From contig NZ_CP025113.1 of NCBI RefSeq assembly GCF_002831585.1, positions 5,037,001-5,101,000 of the forward strand: a DNA stretch of 64,000 nucleotides, read 5' to 3'. Of the stretch, positions 45,567 through 56,516 are shown one piece after another. The notes below the pieces were generated by a model, which ran no database searches, had not been told where the DNA came from, and was given only the letters and a program-made list of their open reading frames with translations. Source of the stretch: Bradyrhizobium sp. SK17. Lineage in GTDB: Bacteria; Pseudomonadota; Alphaproteobacteria; Rhizobiales; Xanthobacteraceae. The translations under genes were made by a program, and so were the position numbers. The first letter of the stretch is position 1. Every line of letters starts with the position of its first letter.

Positions 45567-47063
45567 ATGAAGAGCTGGCTCTCGAGACTTTCGGCGACCC
45601 TCCTGGCGGTCGCTTTCATCGCAGCGGCCGCGCCCGCCGAGGCCGAGAAGCGCGTCGCACTCGTGATCGGCAATAATGACTACAGGAACGTGCCGAAGTT
45701 GCAGAAGGCGGTCAACGACGCCCGCACCATGGGCGACACGCTGAAGCAGCTTGGCTTCAACGTGATGGTGGCCGAGAACCTCAACCGGCAGGCATTCTCC
45801 GAGACATTGCTGGCGTTCGACCGCGCCGTGGAACCGGGTGATACCGTGTTCTTCTTCTATGCCGGCCACGGCTTCGAGATCGCCGGCCAGAACTTCCTGC
45901 TGCCGACCGATGTGCCGGCCGCCACCGAAGGGCAGGAGGAGCTGGTGCGCGACGCCTCGGTTCTCGCCGATCGCATCGTCGAGCGGTTGCAGAACAAGAA
46001 GGCGCGGACCTCGATCCTGGTGTTCGACGCCTGCCGCAACAATCCGTTCGAGCGCGCCGGGACGCGCGCTGTCGCCGGCGGTGGTGGCCTCGCGCCGATG
46101 ACGCAACTGCCGGAGGGCGTGTTCTCGGTGTTCTCGGCGGGGCCGCGGCAGACCGCGCTCGACCGGCTGTCGAACGACGATGCCAATCCCAATTCGGTGT
46201 TTACACGGACCTTCGCCAAGGAACTGCTGCGGCCCGGCGAGAACCTCGTGCAGGTCGCGCAGCGCACCCGGCGCCAGGTCAGCGAGATGGCCGAAACCGT
46301 CAAGCACAAGCAGATCCCCGTCTATTTCGACCAGATGGTCGACGACGTCTTCCTGAACGGGATGGCGAAGGGGCAGGCCGAGGCCGCCGGACCATCCGCG
46401 CCGTCGCAACAGGTCGCGGCGCTGCCGCCTGTCGCGGTGCCGAAGCTGCCGAAGGAGGATTCGATCAACGCGCCGATCGCGAGCTTCTCGCGGCACAATG
46501 GCGGCTGGACCGTCGTGTTCTCGATCGCCGATCCGACGCTCGGCATCTCCTGGCGGATCGGCGATAGCGGCGACTTCCGCGAAACCGGCTTCATGGACAC
46601 GCTCGATCCGCGCACGCGCAAGCGAATGCCGAATCCGTCGATCGAGCTGCCGGCCGACGCGCCGGCGGCCACGATCGAGCTTCGCTATGTCGATACCCAG
46701 GGCGAGATGCAGGGACCATTCCCGATCAAGTTCGATCCTGACGCCGCGCTGATCCGCGACCAGCGCAAGATCCTCGACATGACGGCGACGAGCTGGCTGT
46801 CATTCCGCGAGTTCAACGGGCTGCTGGTCTATTACACCCACTTGATGTCGTATCGCTGCGCGATCCGCGAGGTGCGGATCGGCATCGACAGCGCGGTGCC
46901 GGACAAGGTGTTGAAGATGCCGCCCTGCGATCAGCGCGATCCCGTGGCGATCCCATCGAACGCCCAGACCTATCTCAAGCTCGCGCCACAGACCAAGGTG
47001 GTCTCGGTGGAGCTGACCTATCGCGACGGCAGCGTGTCCGAGATCAAGACGTTCCGGCGCTGA
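45567..47063 (+). CDS. Secreted caspase-fold (peptidase C14) protein
   Basis: A 498-residue exported protein: Sec signal peptide of about 26 residues (ends AEA-EK), then a p20-like caspase domain with KRVALVIGNNDY, catalytic His101 in YAGHGFEI and Cys156 in VFDACRNNPF. Both dyad residues are present, so it may be an active orthocaspase, usually specific for Arg/Lys. The C-terminal 200 residues form an uncharacterised beta-rich domain after a Pro/Ala linker (about 275-290). GGGAAACGG precedes the ATG. It stands alone on this strand. The role is unknown in alphaproteobacteria. Confidence 0.87.
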   Translation: MKSWLSRLSATLLAVAFIAAAAPAEAEKRVALVIGNNDYRNVPKLQKAVNDARTMGDTLKQLGFNVMVAENLNRQAFSETLLAFDRAVEPGDTVFFFYAGHGFEIAGQNFLLPTDVPAATEGQEELVRDASVLADRIVERLQNKKARTSILVFDACRNNPFERAGTRAVAGGGGLAPMTQLPEGVFSVFSAGPRQTALDRLSNDDANPNSVFTRTFAKELLRPGENLVQVAQRTRRQVSEMAETVKHKQIPVYFDQMVDDVFLNGMAKGQAEAAGPSAPSQQVAALPPVAVPKLPKEDSINAPIASFSRHNGGWTVVFSIADPTLGISWRIGDSGDFRETGFMDTLDPRTRKRMPNPSIELPADAPAATIELRYVDTQGEMQGPFPIKFDPDAALIRDQRKILDMTATSWLSFREFNGLLVYYTHLMSYRCAIREVRIGIDSAVPDKVLKMPPCDQRDPVAIPSNAQTYLKLAPQTKVVSVELTYRDGSVSEIKTFRR

Positions 47064-47228
47064 CCGAGCATCCAACCGGTCTCCCGAGAACTGTTGCTCG
47101 ATCGCAACTTTCACGAGGAAAGTGACGAGGGTGACACCCTGTCGCAGCTTTCTGCTCGTCAGCAAGACGTCGGCCAAATACAAATCATTTTTATTTTATT
47201 TCTGAACCAATGCTTTTTGGGGGGCAAA

Positions 47229-48068
47229 ATGCAGAAGCTTTTGGGGTGTGCCTCAATCTCGGTCCTGTTGGGCCTTTCCTGCTCTGGCAATGCGATGGCC
47301 GCTGACATGGCCGTCAAGGCGCCGCCGCCGGTGGTTGCTGACGTGTTTACGTGGACCGGGTTCTATGTCGGCGGCAATGCCGGGTATGCGTGGGGCCGGG
47401 CTGCCATCGACGGGGCCGAAACCGTTCCGATCCCGCCGTTCTTTGCGGTCGATTCCGCCGCGATTTCCAATGCGGCTTCACCTCGTCTCAAGCCCGACGG
47501 CTTTACCGGCGGCGTCCAGGCCGGGTACAATTGGCAGGTGAACAGCACGGTGTTGGGCCTCGAAGCGGACTTCGAGTCGTTTCGGATGCGTGCCAGCACG
47601 ACGGGAACGTTCCCATTTCCCAGCACTTTGCCCGGCGGAGCGATCGGGCCGCCGACGAGTTTCTTTACGCCCACCTCGTCTGTTTCCACTGATTGGCTCT
47701 TCACCGGTCGTGGTCGTCTCGGTTGGGCCAACGACCACTGGCTGCTTTATGCAACAGGTGGCGTGGCCGTCACCAATTTCAGCGTCAACCAATCGATCGT
47801 TCAGCTTGCTCCGTTCGTGTTCAACACCAACGCGTCCGACACGCGCGTCGGCTGGACCGTTGGTGCCGGCTTCGAATATGCATTCGCCCGAAACTGGTCG
47901 GTGAAGGGAGAATATCTCTACCTCGACTTTGGCAAGTTGAGTGGCGTGGGTGTCTTGACCCCCGCATTCGCCGGGTTCGCCTACAGCAATTCGACCCACC
48001 TTACCGCGAACATCGCGAGGGTCGGCGTGAACTACCGTTTTGGCGGACCTGTCGTCGCGCGATACTGA
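47229..48068 (+). CDS. Omp25/31-type outer-membrane beta-barrel protein
   Basis: A 279-residue outer membrane protein from ATG 47229 (GGGGGG just upstream; AT-rich leader before it). The signal peptide ends near NAMA-AD. The mature part begins with FTWTGFYVGGNAGYAWG, the hallmark of the rhizobial Omp25/31 (OmpA-like barrel) family, and ends in an aromatic-terminated strand (VNYRFGGPVVARY). Eight strands are likely. A clear terminator follows at 48098. Functions in this family range from structural to host-interaction roles. Confidence 0.9.
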   Translation: MQKLLGCASISVLLGLSCSGNAMAADMAVKAPPPVVADVFTWTGFYVGGNAGYAWGRAAIDGAETVPIPPFFAVDSAAISNAASPRLKPDGFTGGVQAGYNWQVNSTVLGLEADFESFRMRASTTGTFPFPSTLPGGAIGPPTSFFTPTSSVSTDWLFTGRGRLGWANDHWLLYATGGVAVTNFSVNQSIVQLAPFVFNTNASDTRVGWTVGAGFEYAFARNWSVKGEYLYLDFGKLSGVGVLTPAFAGFAYSNSTHLTANIARVGVNYRFGGPVVARY

Positions 48069-48097
48069 TCGCGACTTGACGCTTGGCAAATTCGAGG

Positions 48098-48124
48098 AAC
48101 CCCGGCCATTGGCCGGGGTTTCTG
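48098..48124 (+). terminator. Rho-independent terminator of the Omp gene
   Basis: AACCCCGGCC (48098-48107) and GGCCGGGGTT (48111-48120) form a perfect 10-base stem with an ATT loop, followed by TCTGTT, 30 bases past the stop. Confidence 0.85.
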
Positions 48125-48275
48125 TTGATGCCCTTCAGGCGGTCACGACCCTGCTGCCTGCCTGGCGTGTGCTGTGACGGCTGGCTGCTCCCAAATCGTG
48201 CCCCGAAATGCAATCACCGGGTCTGGCAGGGCAATCAAAATGATCGACACGTCCATACTGCCGGCAGGAAAGGCC

Positions 48276-49481
48276 ATGAAGACCCGCTGCTGCGTGGTCG
48301 GTGGCGGGCCGGCCGGCATGATGCTTGGCTATCTGCTCGCCCGCGCCGGAGTCGACGTCGTGGTGCTGGAGAAGCACGCCGACTTCTTCCGCGACTTCCG
48401 CGGTGACACCGTGCATCCCTCGACCTTGCAGGTGATGGATGAGCTCGGCCTGATCGACGGTTTCCTGAAGCTGCCACACCAGCAGATCCAGAAACTCGAC
48501 GGCATCTTCGGCGGCACCTCGGTGCGGATCGCCGACCTCAGCCGCCTCAGCGTCAAATATCCCTTCATCGCGATGATGCCGCAGTGGGACTTCCTCAACT
48601 TCCTGCGCGAGAGCGGCAGGCGGTTTGCCTCGCTCAAGGTGCTGATGAGCGCGGAAGCAACCGACCTGATCCGGAGCGGCGACGCGGTGACGGGTGTCCG
48701 CGCCAAGACGCCGGACGGTCCGGTCGATATCGCGGCCGATCTCGTGATCGGCTGCGACGGCCGCCATTCCATCGTGCGCGAGCGCGCCGGCCTCGCGGTC
48801 GAGGAGATCGGCGCGCCGATGGACGTGCTGTGGTTTCGCGTCGGGCGGCGTCCAAACGAGACCGAGAATCTGTTCGCCCGTGTCGACCACGGCAAGATGA
48901 TGGTGACGTTCGACCGTGGCGACTATTGGCAGTGCGCCTATGTGATCGCCAAAGGACAATACGAGGCGGTGAAGGCGAGGGGATTGCCGGCGCTGCTCGA
49001 GGACGTGCTGCGCCTCGCGCCAATCCTCAAGGCCGGCATCGCCGACGTGAAGAGCTTCGACGACGTCAAGCTGCTCACCGTGGCGATCAATCGGCTGACG
49101 CGCTGGACTCGTCCGGGCCTGCTCTGCATCGGCGACGCGGCGCATGCGATGTCGCCGATCGGCGGCGTGGGCGTCAACCTCGCGGTGCAGGACGCGGTCG
49201 CGACCGCCAACATCCTGGCGGCGAAGCTCGTGCATGGCTGTCCGTCGGAGGATGAGCTCGATGCGGTCAGGCGACGCCGCGAATTCCCGGTGCGGGTGAC
49301 GCAGCGCATGCAGGTGATCGCGCAGAACAACATCATCAGCGCGGCGCTGAAGCCGGGCGATCAGCCGATCCCGTTCGCACTACGGCTGATTACGGCATTG
49401 CCTGTTTTGCAGGGGCTGACGGCGCGTCTCGTCGCCGTCGGCGTACGGCCGGAGCATGTGCACTCGCCGGCCGCGACCTGA
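48276..49481 (+). CDS. FAD-dependent aromatic-ring monooxygenase-like oxidoreductase
   Basis: A 401-residue flavoprotein of the p-hydroxybenzoate hydroxylase family. ATG 48276 has AGGAAAGG upstream and puts the FAD-binding GGGPAGMMLGYLLARAG at residues 8-24; the frame continues to 48174 without support. The second flavin motif is VIGCDGRHSIVRE near 160. The third, GLLCIGDAAHAMSPIGGVGVNLAVQDA, lies near 285. It binds NAD(P)H and O2 to hydroxylate an aromatic or quinone-like substrate that cannot be named from sequence. It is convergent with the SDR gene. Confidence 0.88.
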   Translation: MKTRCCVVGGGPAGMMLGYLLARAGVDVVVLEKHADFFRDFRGDTVHPSTLQVMDELGLIDGFLKLPHQQIQKLDGIFGGTSVRIADLSRLSVKYPFIAMMPQWDFLNFLRESGRRFASLKVLMSAEATDLIRSGDAVTGVRAKTPDGPVDIAADLVIGCDGRHSIVRERAGLAVEEIGAPMDVLWFRVGRRPNETENLFARVDHGKMMVTFDRGDYWQCAYVIAKGQYEAVKARGLPALLEDVLRLAPILKAGIADVKSFDDVKLLTVAINRLTRWTRPGLLCIGDAAHAMSPIGGVGVNLAVQDAVATANILAAKLVHGCPSEDELDAVRRRREFPVRVTQRMQVIAQNNIISAALKPGDQPIPFALRLITALPVLQGLTARLVAVGVRPEHVHSPAAT

Positions 49482-49527
49482 CGCGCCTCGCGTACCAGCG
49501 AATTTCTCCCGGGCCGACAGAACGCGA

Positions 49528-49552
49528 AGGCCCCGGCGCTGCGCCGAGGCCT
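49528..49552. terminator. Hairpin between convergent genes
   Basis: AGGCC-C-CGGCG (49528-49538) pairs with CGCCG-A-GGCCT (49542-49552) around CTG, with one mismatch, between the monooxygenase and SDR stops. There is no U-tract. Confidence 0.5.
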
Positions 49553-49559
49553 CGGTGTC

Positions 49560-50330
49560 TCAGGCCATGACCGAATAGCCGCCGTCGACCGGGATCGCAG
49601 TGCCGGTGACGAAATCCGATGCTGGTGAAGCGAGGAACACGGCGATGCCGGCAAAATCGTCGATCGCGCCCCAGCGTGCCGCCGGCGTGCGTGCCAGCAC
49701 GCGCTCGTGCAGGCCGGCAACCTGCTGGCGCGCGCCCTTGGTCAGGTCGGTATCGATCCAGCCGGGAAGGATGGCGTTGACCTGGATGTTGTCGGGCGCC
49801 CAGGCGTTGGCGCAGGCGCGGGTGTACTGCACGATGCCGCCCTTGCTCGCGGCATAGGCCGCGGCGAAGCTCGCACCGAAGATCGACATCATCGAGCCGA
49901 TATTGATGATCTTGCCGTGGCCCGACGCCTTCAGCGCCGGATACACCGCCTTCGAGCACAGGAACGCACTGGTCAGGTTGGTGTCGATCACCTTGCTCCA
50001 CTCGTCGAGCTCGAGCTCGTGCGGCGGCTTGCGGATGCTGATGCCAGCATTGTTGACGAGGATGTCGATCCGGCCGAGCTCGTCGATGACCCGCGCGACC
50101 ATGGCCGCGACCGCGGCCTTGTCGGTGACGTCGGTCGCCACCGCGATCGCCTTGACGCCGCGCTTGGCCAGATCCTCGACGGCGGCCTTCGATTTCGCTT
50201 CGTTGCGGCCGACCACGGCAACCGCCGCGCCGGCATCCGCCAGGCCCCGCGCCATGCCGAGCCCGATGCCGCCATTGCCGCCGGTGACGATGGCGACCCG
50301 GCCGGAGAGATCAAACTGTCCGTTTCTCAT
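49560..50330 (-). CDS. Short-chain dehydrogenase/reductase
   Basis: A 256-residue classical SDR from ATG 50330. The cofactor loop is TGGNGGIGLGMA (residues 16-27), NNAG near 90, the catalytic Ser at about 144 (NIGSMMSIFG), and Tyr-x3-Lys in YAASKGG near 157. The C-terminal VTGTAIPVDGGYSV is standard. The closest style is gluconate 5-dehydrogenase / 2-deoxygluconate 3-dehydrogenase (KduD). NAD(H)-dependent oxidation of a sugar acid is the most likely reaction. The frame upstream to 50414 runs into the terminator region and is excluded. Confidence 0.88.
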   Translation of the reverse strand: MRNGQFDLSGRVAIVTGGNGGIGLGMARGLADAGAAVAVVGRNEAKSKAAVEDLAKRGVKAIAVATDVTDKAAVAAMVARVIDELGRIDILVNNAGISIRKPPHELELDEWSKVIDTNLTSAFLCSKAVYPALKASGHGKIINIGSMMSIFGASFAAAYAASKGGIVQYTRACANAWAPDNIQVNAILPGWIDTDLTKGARQQVAGLHERVLARTPAARWGAIDDFAGIAVFLASPASDFVTGTAIPVDGGYSVMA

Positions 50331-50410
50331 TGTTGTTGTCCGTTGTGGTTTGAACCGGAGCCGAGAGTGCCCGATCGTGGCCGTGCTGGCCAGATCGGGT
50401 GCCGCGGACA

Positions 50411-50441
50411 ACAAAAAAGCCCCGGACGATGCCGGGGCTCT
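50411..50441 (-). terminator. Rho-independent terminator of the second Omp gene
   Basis: On the minus strand AGCCCCGG - CATCGT - CCGGGGCT is followed by TTTTTT (50418-50413), about 38 bases past the Omp stop. Strong intrinsic terminator. Confidence 0.9.
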
Positions 50442-50476
50442 TGCTCTGCTAGGTCAGCAGAAGATCAGTGTTCAGC

Positions 50477-51268
50477 TCAGTACTTGGCAACAACCGGACC
50501 GGTCCAGTTGAAGCGGTAGACCAGCGAGGTGCTGATGGTCTGGACGAACGGCTTGAAGGTGATGTCGCGACCGTTCGAGATGTTGGTGACGTCCGCCAGC
50601 TCCGAGATGTTCTTGGTGTCGTAGTAGGCAGCGCGGTACTCGGTCTTCATGAACCAGCCCGGCGCGGTGAGGCCGAAGATGTTCAGGTTGTTCTCGACGC
50701 CGCCGCCGACGAACCAGCCGCTGCGGTCGAAGCCGTTGGTGTGCAGGCCCGAGGGGAGAGCGGTGATGGTGTTGAACAGGGTGGCGCCCTTCCAATGCGA
50801 GTTGGAATAACCCGCGTTGACGTAGGACAGAACGTTCGGAGCGACCAAGTAGCCGAGGCGCGCACCGGCGGCCCAGCTGTAGTCGTTCTTGATGTTGCCA
50901 GCGGCGAACGGACCCTGATCCTGGATGGTGCCCTTCAGGCTGCCGAACTGGCCGTCGGCGAACACGCCGATCACCCAGCTGTTGGCGGTCTGCCAGTCGT
51001 AGCCGGCGCCGACGGTGCCGTACCAGCCATCGCCGCCCTGGCGCTGGTTGAAGCCCAGGATCGGCGCGCCGCCGACGGTGTTCTGGACGCCGGTGTCAGC
51101 ATCCCAGATGCCGCCGCCGCCGCCGCCGAAGATGTAGAAGCCGGTCCAGCTCGGCGCCGCCGCGATCGGGGCCGGAGCCTTGGTGTAGGGGCGGGCGGCC
51201 AGATCAGCAGCCGACGCCGAACCTGTCATCGCAGCAACCGCGGTCAGAGCGAGCAAAACCTTCTTCAT
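50477..51268 (-). CDS. Outer-membrane beta-barrel protein, second Omp25/31-type
   Basis: A 263-residue outer membrane protein from ATG 51268 (GAGG about 9 bases upstream; TTG 51274 also in frame). The signal peptide ends ASA-AD. The mature start is DLAARPYTKAPAPIAA, then WTGFYIFGGGGGGIWD, as in the family. The final strand is STSLVYRFNWTGPVVAKY, ending in an aromatic residue. It is related to the protein at 47229 in its N-terminal motif and its TGPVVA-like C-terminus but diverges between. A monocistronic gene with a strong terminator, which suggests high expression. Confidence 0.9.
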   Translation of the reverse strand: MKKVLLALTAVAAMTGSASAADLAARPYTKAPAPIAAAPSWTGFYIFGGGGGGIWDADTGVQNTVGGAPILGFNQRQGGDGWYGTVGAGYDWQTANSWVIGVFADGQFGSLKGTIQDQGPFAAGNIKNDYSWAAGARLGYLVAPNVLSYVNAGYSNSHWKGATLFNTITALPSGLHTNGFDRSGWFVGGGVENNLNIFGLTAPGWFMKTEYRAAYYDTKNISELADVTNISNGRDITFKPFVQTISTSLVYRFNWTGPVVAKY

Positions 51269-51495
51269 ATCCAAATCCTCGACTTAGCGTTCGATCGGGT
51301 CGCTGCCGGGAGCGCGTTGGCGCCGATTCCCGAAACTCATGTCAGGACTATACGTGGTTCCGTTGGAAATGCTGTTGCGGGTGAGACACAACCGGCCGAA
51401 AACGATACCTCCGGTACTCTCGGAAACCGCGAATGAGAACGGCCGCCCCCGATCGGGAGGCGGCCGGAAAACGGTTTGAAAACAGTCGGTTGGGC

Positions 51496-53556
<2,061 letters not shown>

Positions 53557-53683
53557 GGTTCTTCAAGTGGCGCGCCGGTCTTGGCGCGGCGAATCGGTTG
53601 CTTTGACTATGCCACGGATGGGCTGCCAAATGGGGGCGGCCGCGCCTCCCGGCCCAGCCGCCTGTGTAGATAGGAGCCCGCGA

Positions 53684-54052
53684 TTACGCCCGCGAGGTGC
53701 GGAATACAATGACCGTGAACAGGGCCATCGCAGCGAGCACCATCAGCGACCCGACGATCGGGGCGGCCTCGAACGACGGTCCCTTCAGCAGCACGGCGGC
53801 CACGCCGGCCGGAAACAACACGCCACCGACGATATGCAGCCAGCCCTGGATCCTGGCGAGCAACATGCTGCCCGCAGCGGGCACCAGCCGGTAGTAGAGC
53901 CCGAACAGGAACAGCATGACGCCGCCGACGAGATTGAGATGCGCATGCGCCGGCCCCAACGTGAAGTCGTGCTCGATACCCATTGCGATGCCCGCGAGCA
54001 TTCCGAACAACAGTACGAGAACGCTCACGCACATCATCAGTGACCCGATCAT
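53684..54052 (-). CDS. Small four-helix membrane protein with HAH motif
   Basis: A 122-residue membrane protein from ATG 54052 (AAAGGA upstream). Four hydrophobic helices. The stretch AHAHLNLVGGVMLFLFGLYYRLVP resembles the metal-binding helix of heme-copper/NO-reductase-like subunit I proteins and is seen in small proteins annotated as oxidase-like. Too short to be an oxidase itself. The function is unknown. Heme or copper binding by the His pair is a guess from the motif. Confidence 0.65.
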   Translation of the reverse strand: MIGSLMMCVSVLVLLFGMLAGIAMGIEHDFTLGPAHAHLNLVGGVMLFLFGLYYRLVPAAGSMLLARIQGWLHIVGGVLFPAGVAAVLLKGPSFEAAPIVGSLMVLAAMALFTVIVFRTSRA

Positions 54053-54240
54053 CCAATGAATCCTTTTTCTTTTGTGGAGGATGCCTGCCGGCCCGCACCG
54101 CGGGGGCCTGTGGGAAATCACGTTCGATCCCCGCCTTTGTGACTTGATGTCACGCAGTCGGCCGGCTTACCTGTTCTTAGGCTGCGTGCGGCTAGAAAGG
54201 TTCATTCGAGGTTCAACGGAGCGGGAAGGCACACGACGAG

Positions 54241-54771
54241 ATGGAAGACCTTGCGCAGGCCTTGGCCGAATTCGTGCGCCATCACCAGGCCTGGGCCGCT
54301 CCGATCGTCATGCTGCTGGCGTTCGCTGAATCGCTGGCCTTCGTTTCATTGCTGGTGCCGGCCTGGGGCGCGCTGGTGGCGATCGGCGCCCTGATCGGCG
54401 TCAGCGGGATCAATTTCTGGCCGATCTGGATTGCCGGCGGCATTGGTGCCGCGCTCGGCGATTGGGTCTCCTACTGGTTCGGCTATCGCTACAAGGAGCA
54501 GGTCGCGCAGATGTGGCCGCTGTCGCGCTATCCCGAGATCCTGCCGCGCGGCGAGGCCTTCGTGAAGCGATGGGGCGTGCCCAGCATCTTCATCGGCCGC
54601 TTCTTCGGCCCGCTGCGCGCCTCGGTGCCGCTTGTCGCCGGCATTTTCGAGATGTCGTACTGGCAGTTCCAGATCGCGAATTTCGTCTCCGCGCTGGTCT
54701 GGTCAGCGGCGCTGCTGTTGTTCGGTGATGTGATCGCCCAGGCCGTGGAGTGGATGTGGCGGGCGGTGTAA
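54241..54771 (+). CDS. DedA-family inner-membrane protein
   Basis: A 176-residue membrane protein of the DedA/VTT family, which is linked to undecaprenyl-phosphate or phospholipid scrambling. Motifs: FAESLAFVSLLVPAWG at the first re-entrant helix, GAALGDWVSYWFGYRY, and FIGRFFGPLRASVPLVAGIFEM with the conserved Arg residues. It ends with an amphipathic helix. It starts directly at ATG 54241 with GGAGCGGGAAGG upstream. The caspase-TPR gene starts 39 bases after the stop and may be cotranscribed. Confidence 0.9.
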   Translation: MEDLAQALAEFVRHHQAWAAPIVMLLAFAESLAFVSLLVPAWGALVAIGALIGVSGINFWPIWIAGGIGAALGDWVSYWFGYRYKEQVAQMWPLSRYPEILPRGEAFVKRWGVPSIFIGRFFGPLRASVPLVAGIFEMSYWQFQIANFVSALVWSAALLLFGDVIAQAVEWMWRAV

Positions 54772-54810
54772 TCTCCATGGTCTCGCGGCGGGATATCGGA
54801 GAGGCAGGAG

Positions 54811-56292
54811 ATGAAACCATTCTGGCGCGGGGTAGCGGCGCTCGCAGTGGCCGCCGCGGCATCGTCCGTCCAGCAGGCTTCGGCCCAAACCATCCGCGAT
54901 ACGCCTGAGAAGAATCCCGCGGTCGCGCGTGCCAACAGCGCCGCGATCGCGCTGTTCAAGCGCGGCGACAATCAGGGCGCGCTGTCCGCCCTCGATGGAA
55001 TCATCCAGCGCTTTCCCGACTCCGGCCTGGCTTACGCCAATCGTGGCGCGGTCTATTTCCAGATCAAGAAGTATGACGAAGCGATCAAGGACTACACGCA
55101 GGCGATCGGTCTGGGCAGAAACGACACGATGACCGTGCTCAATCGCGCCTCCGCCTATTCCAAGAGTGGCGATTTCGACCGGGCGCTGGACGATTGCAAT
55201 GCCGTGATCCGGATCAATCCGCGCAACGCGGTCGCTTACCGGGTCTGCGGGGTCGCCTATCAGGGCAAGGGTGACGCCGAGCGGGCGTTCTCGAACCTCA
55301 ACGAGTCGGTGCGTCTCGATCCGCGCGCGGCCAAGACCTATCGCGCGCGCGCCATCGCCTATGAGCAGGCCGGGCAGGCCGACAAGGCACGGGCCGATAT
55401 CGCGCAGGCCGGCAGGCTCGATCCGTCGAGCATCACTGCGGCGCAAATGGCCGAGGCACGCGAGCGCGCCGGTGGTGCAGCAATCGCCGCAGCGGCACCG
55501 TCCAAGCCGGCTGCGCCGGTCGTGGCGGCTACGCCGACGCCCGATCCCGCACCGGCTGCGATCGCAACCGATGCGCCGGGCGGCGAGACGCGCGTGGCGC
55601 TGGTGATCGGCAACAGCGATTATGTCTCGGTGCCTCGTCTGCCGAATCCGCAGCATGACGCCGCCGCGGTCGCGGATGCGCTGCGTTCAGCCGGTTTCAA
55701 GACCGTCGTACTCAACGACAATCTCGGTGCCGCCGCGATGCGTCAGGCACTCAATGATTTCTCGACCGAAGCCGCCAAGGCGGATTGGGCGCTGGTCTAT
55801 TATGCCGGCCACGGCATCGAGGTGAATGGGACCAACTACCTCATTCCGGTCGACGCCAAGCTGAAGACCGATCGCGCCGTTCAGTTCGAGGCGGTGCCGC
55901 TCGATGCGGTTCTGGCAAGCGTCGAGGCCGCGCACAAGCTGCATCTGGTGATCCTCGATGCCTGTCGGGACAATCCATTCCTGCGCGACATGACGCGGAC
56001 CGTGGCGAGCCGCTCGGTGGGACGAGGCCTGGCGCGGGTCGAGCCCGAGGCGAGCGCGACGCTGGTGGCCTATTCCGCCAAGGCCGGTCAGACCGCGATG
56101 GATGGAACGGACGGGCAGAGCAACAGCCCGTTCGCCCGCGCACTCATCCGCAATATGCAGAAACCGGGCGTCGAAATCCGGAAGTTCTTCGGTCTGGTCC
56201 GCGACGACGTGATGGCGGCGACCGGCAACGGTCAGGAGCCGTTTGTCTACGGCTCGCTGGGCGGTGACGATTATTTCCTGAGGAAGCCCTGA
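54811..56292 (+). CDS. TPR and caspase-fold (peptidase C14) secreted protein
   Basis: A 493-residue exported protein. A signal peptide of about 25 residues (ends ASAQT) is followed by four to five TPR repeats (about residues 45-210: FPDSGLAYANRGAVYFQIKKYDEAIKDY, etc.). An Ala/Pro linker leads to a caspase domain with RVALVIGNSDY, His334 in YYAGHGIEV and Cys385 in ILDACRDNPF. The dyad is intact. The TPR-first order differs from the stand-alone caspase at 45567. The TPRs probably recruit a partner or substrate. It follows dedA closely. Confidence 0.88.
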   Translation: MKPFWRGVAALAVAAAASSVQQASAQTIRDTPEKNPAVARANSAAIALFKRGDNQGALSALDGIIQRFPDSGLAYANRGAVYFQIKKYDEAIKDYTQAIGLGRNDTMTVLNRASAYSKSGDFDRALDDCNAVIRINPRNAVAYRVCGVAYQGKGDAERAFSNLNESVRLDPRAAKTYRARAIAYEQAGQADKARADIAQAGRLDPSSITAAQMAEARERAGGAAIAAAAPSKPAAPVVAATPTPDPAPAAIATDAPGGETRVALVIGNSDYVSVPRLPNPQHDAAAVADALRSAGFKTVVLNDNLGAAAMRQALNDFSTEAAKADWALVYYAGHGIEVNGTNYLIPVDAKLKTDRAVQFEAVPLDAVLASVEAAHKLHLVILDACRDNPFLRDMTRTVASRSVGRGLARVEPEASATLVAYSAKAGQTAMDGTDGQSNSPFARALIRNMQKPGVEIRKFFGLVRDDVMAATGNGQEPFVYGSLGGDDYFLRKP

Positions 56293-56516
56293 GTCTTCGA
56301 ATTCGCACTCTGTGCACGGGCCGGAGACGGGCCAATTGCGAGTTCGAAACTCGGCCGCCTCGCGAGCTTATGGACCGGTGATCTGCCGTGGAATAAAATC
56401 GCCAGGCAGGGGTTGGGCGAGGGGACGGCCAAGCGCGCAGTCGTTGCAGAACGAAGCAAATCCAACATGCCCGAACTCGCCGCTCGCAGCCGCTGTGTCG
56501 CATTGGAGGACATCCC

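Noticed and set aside
47478..48089. 203-codon antisense frame over the Omp gene
   Set aside because: No ribosome-binding site or domain; the beta-barrel gene on the plus strand is clear.
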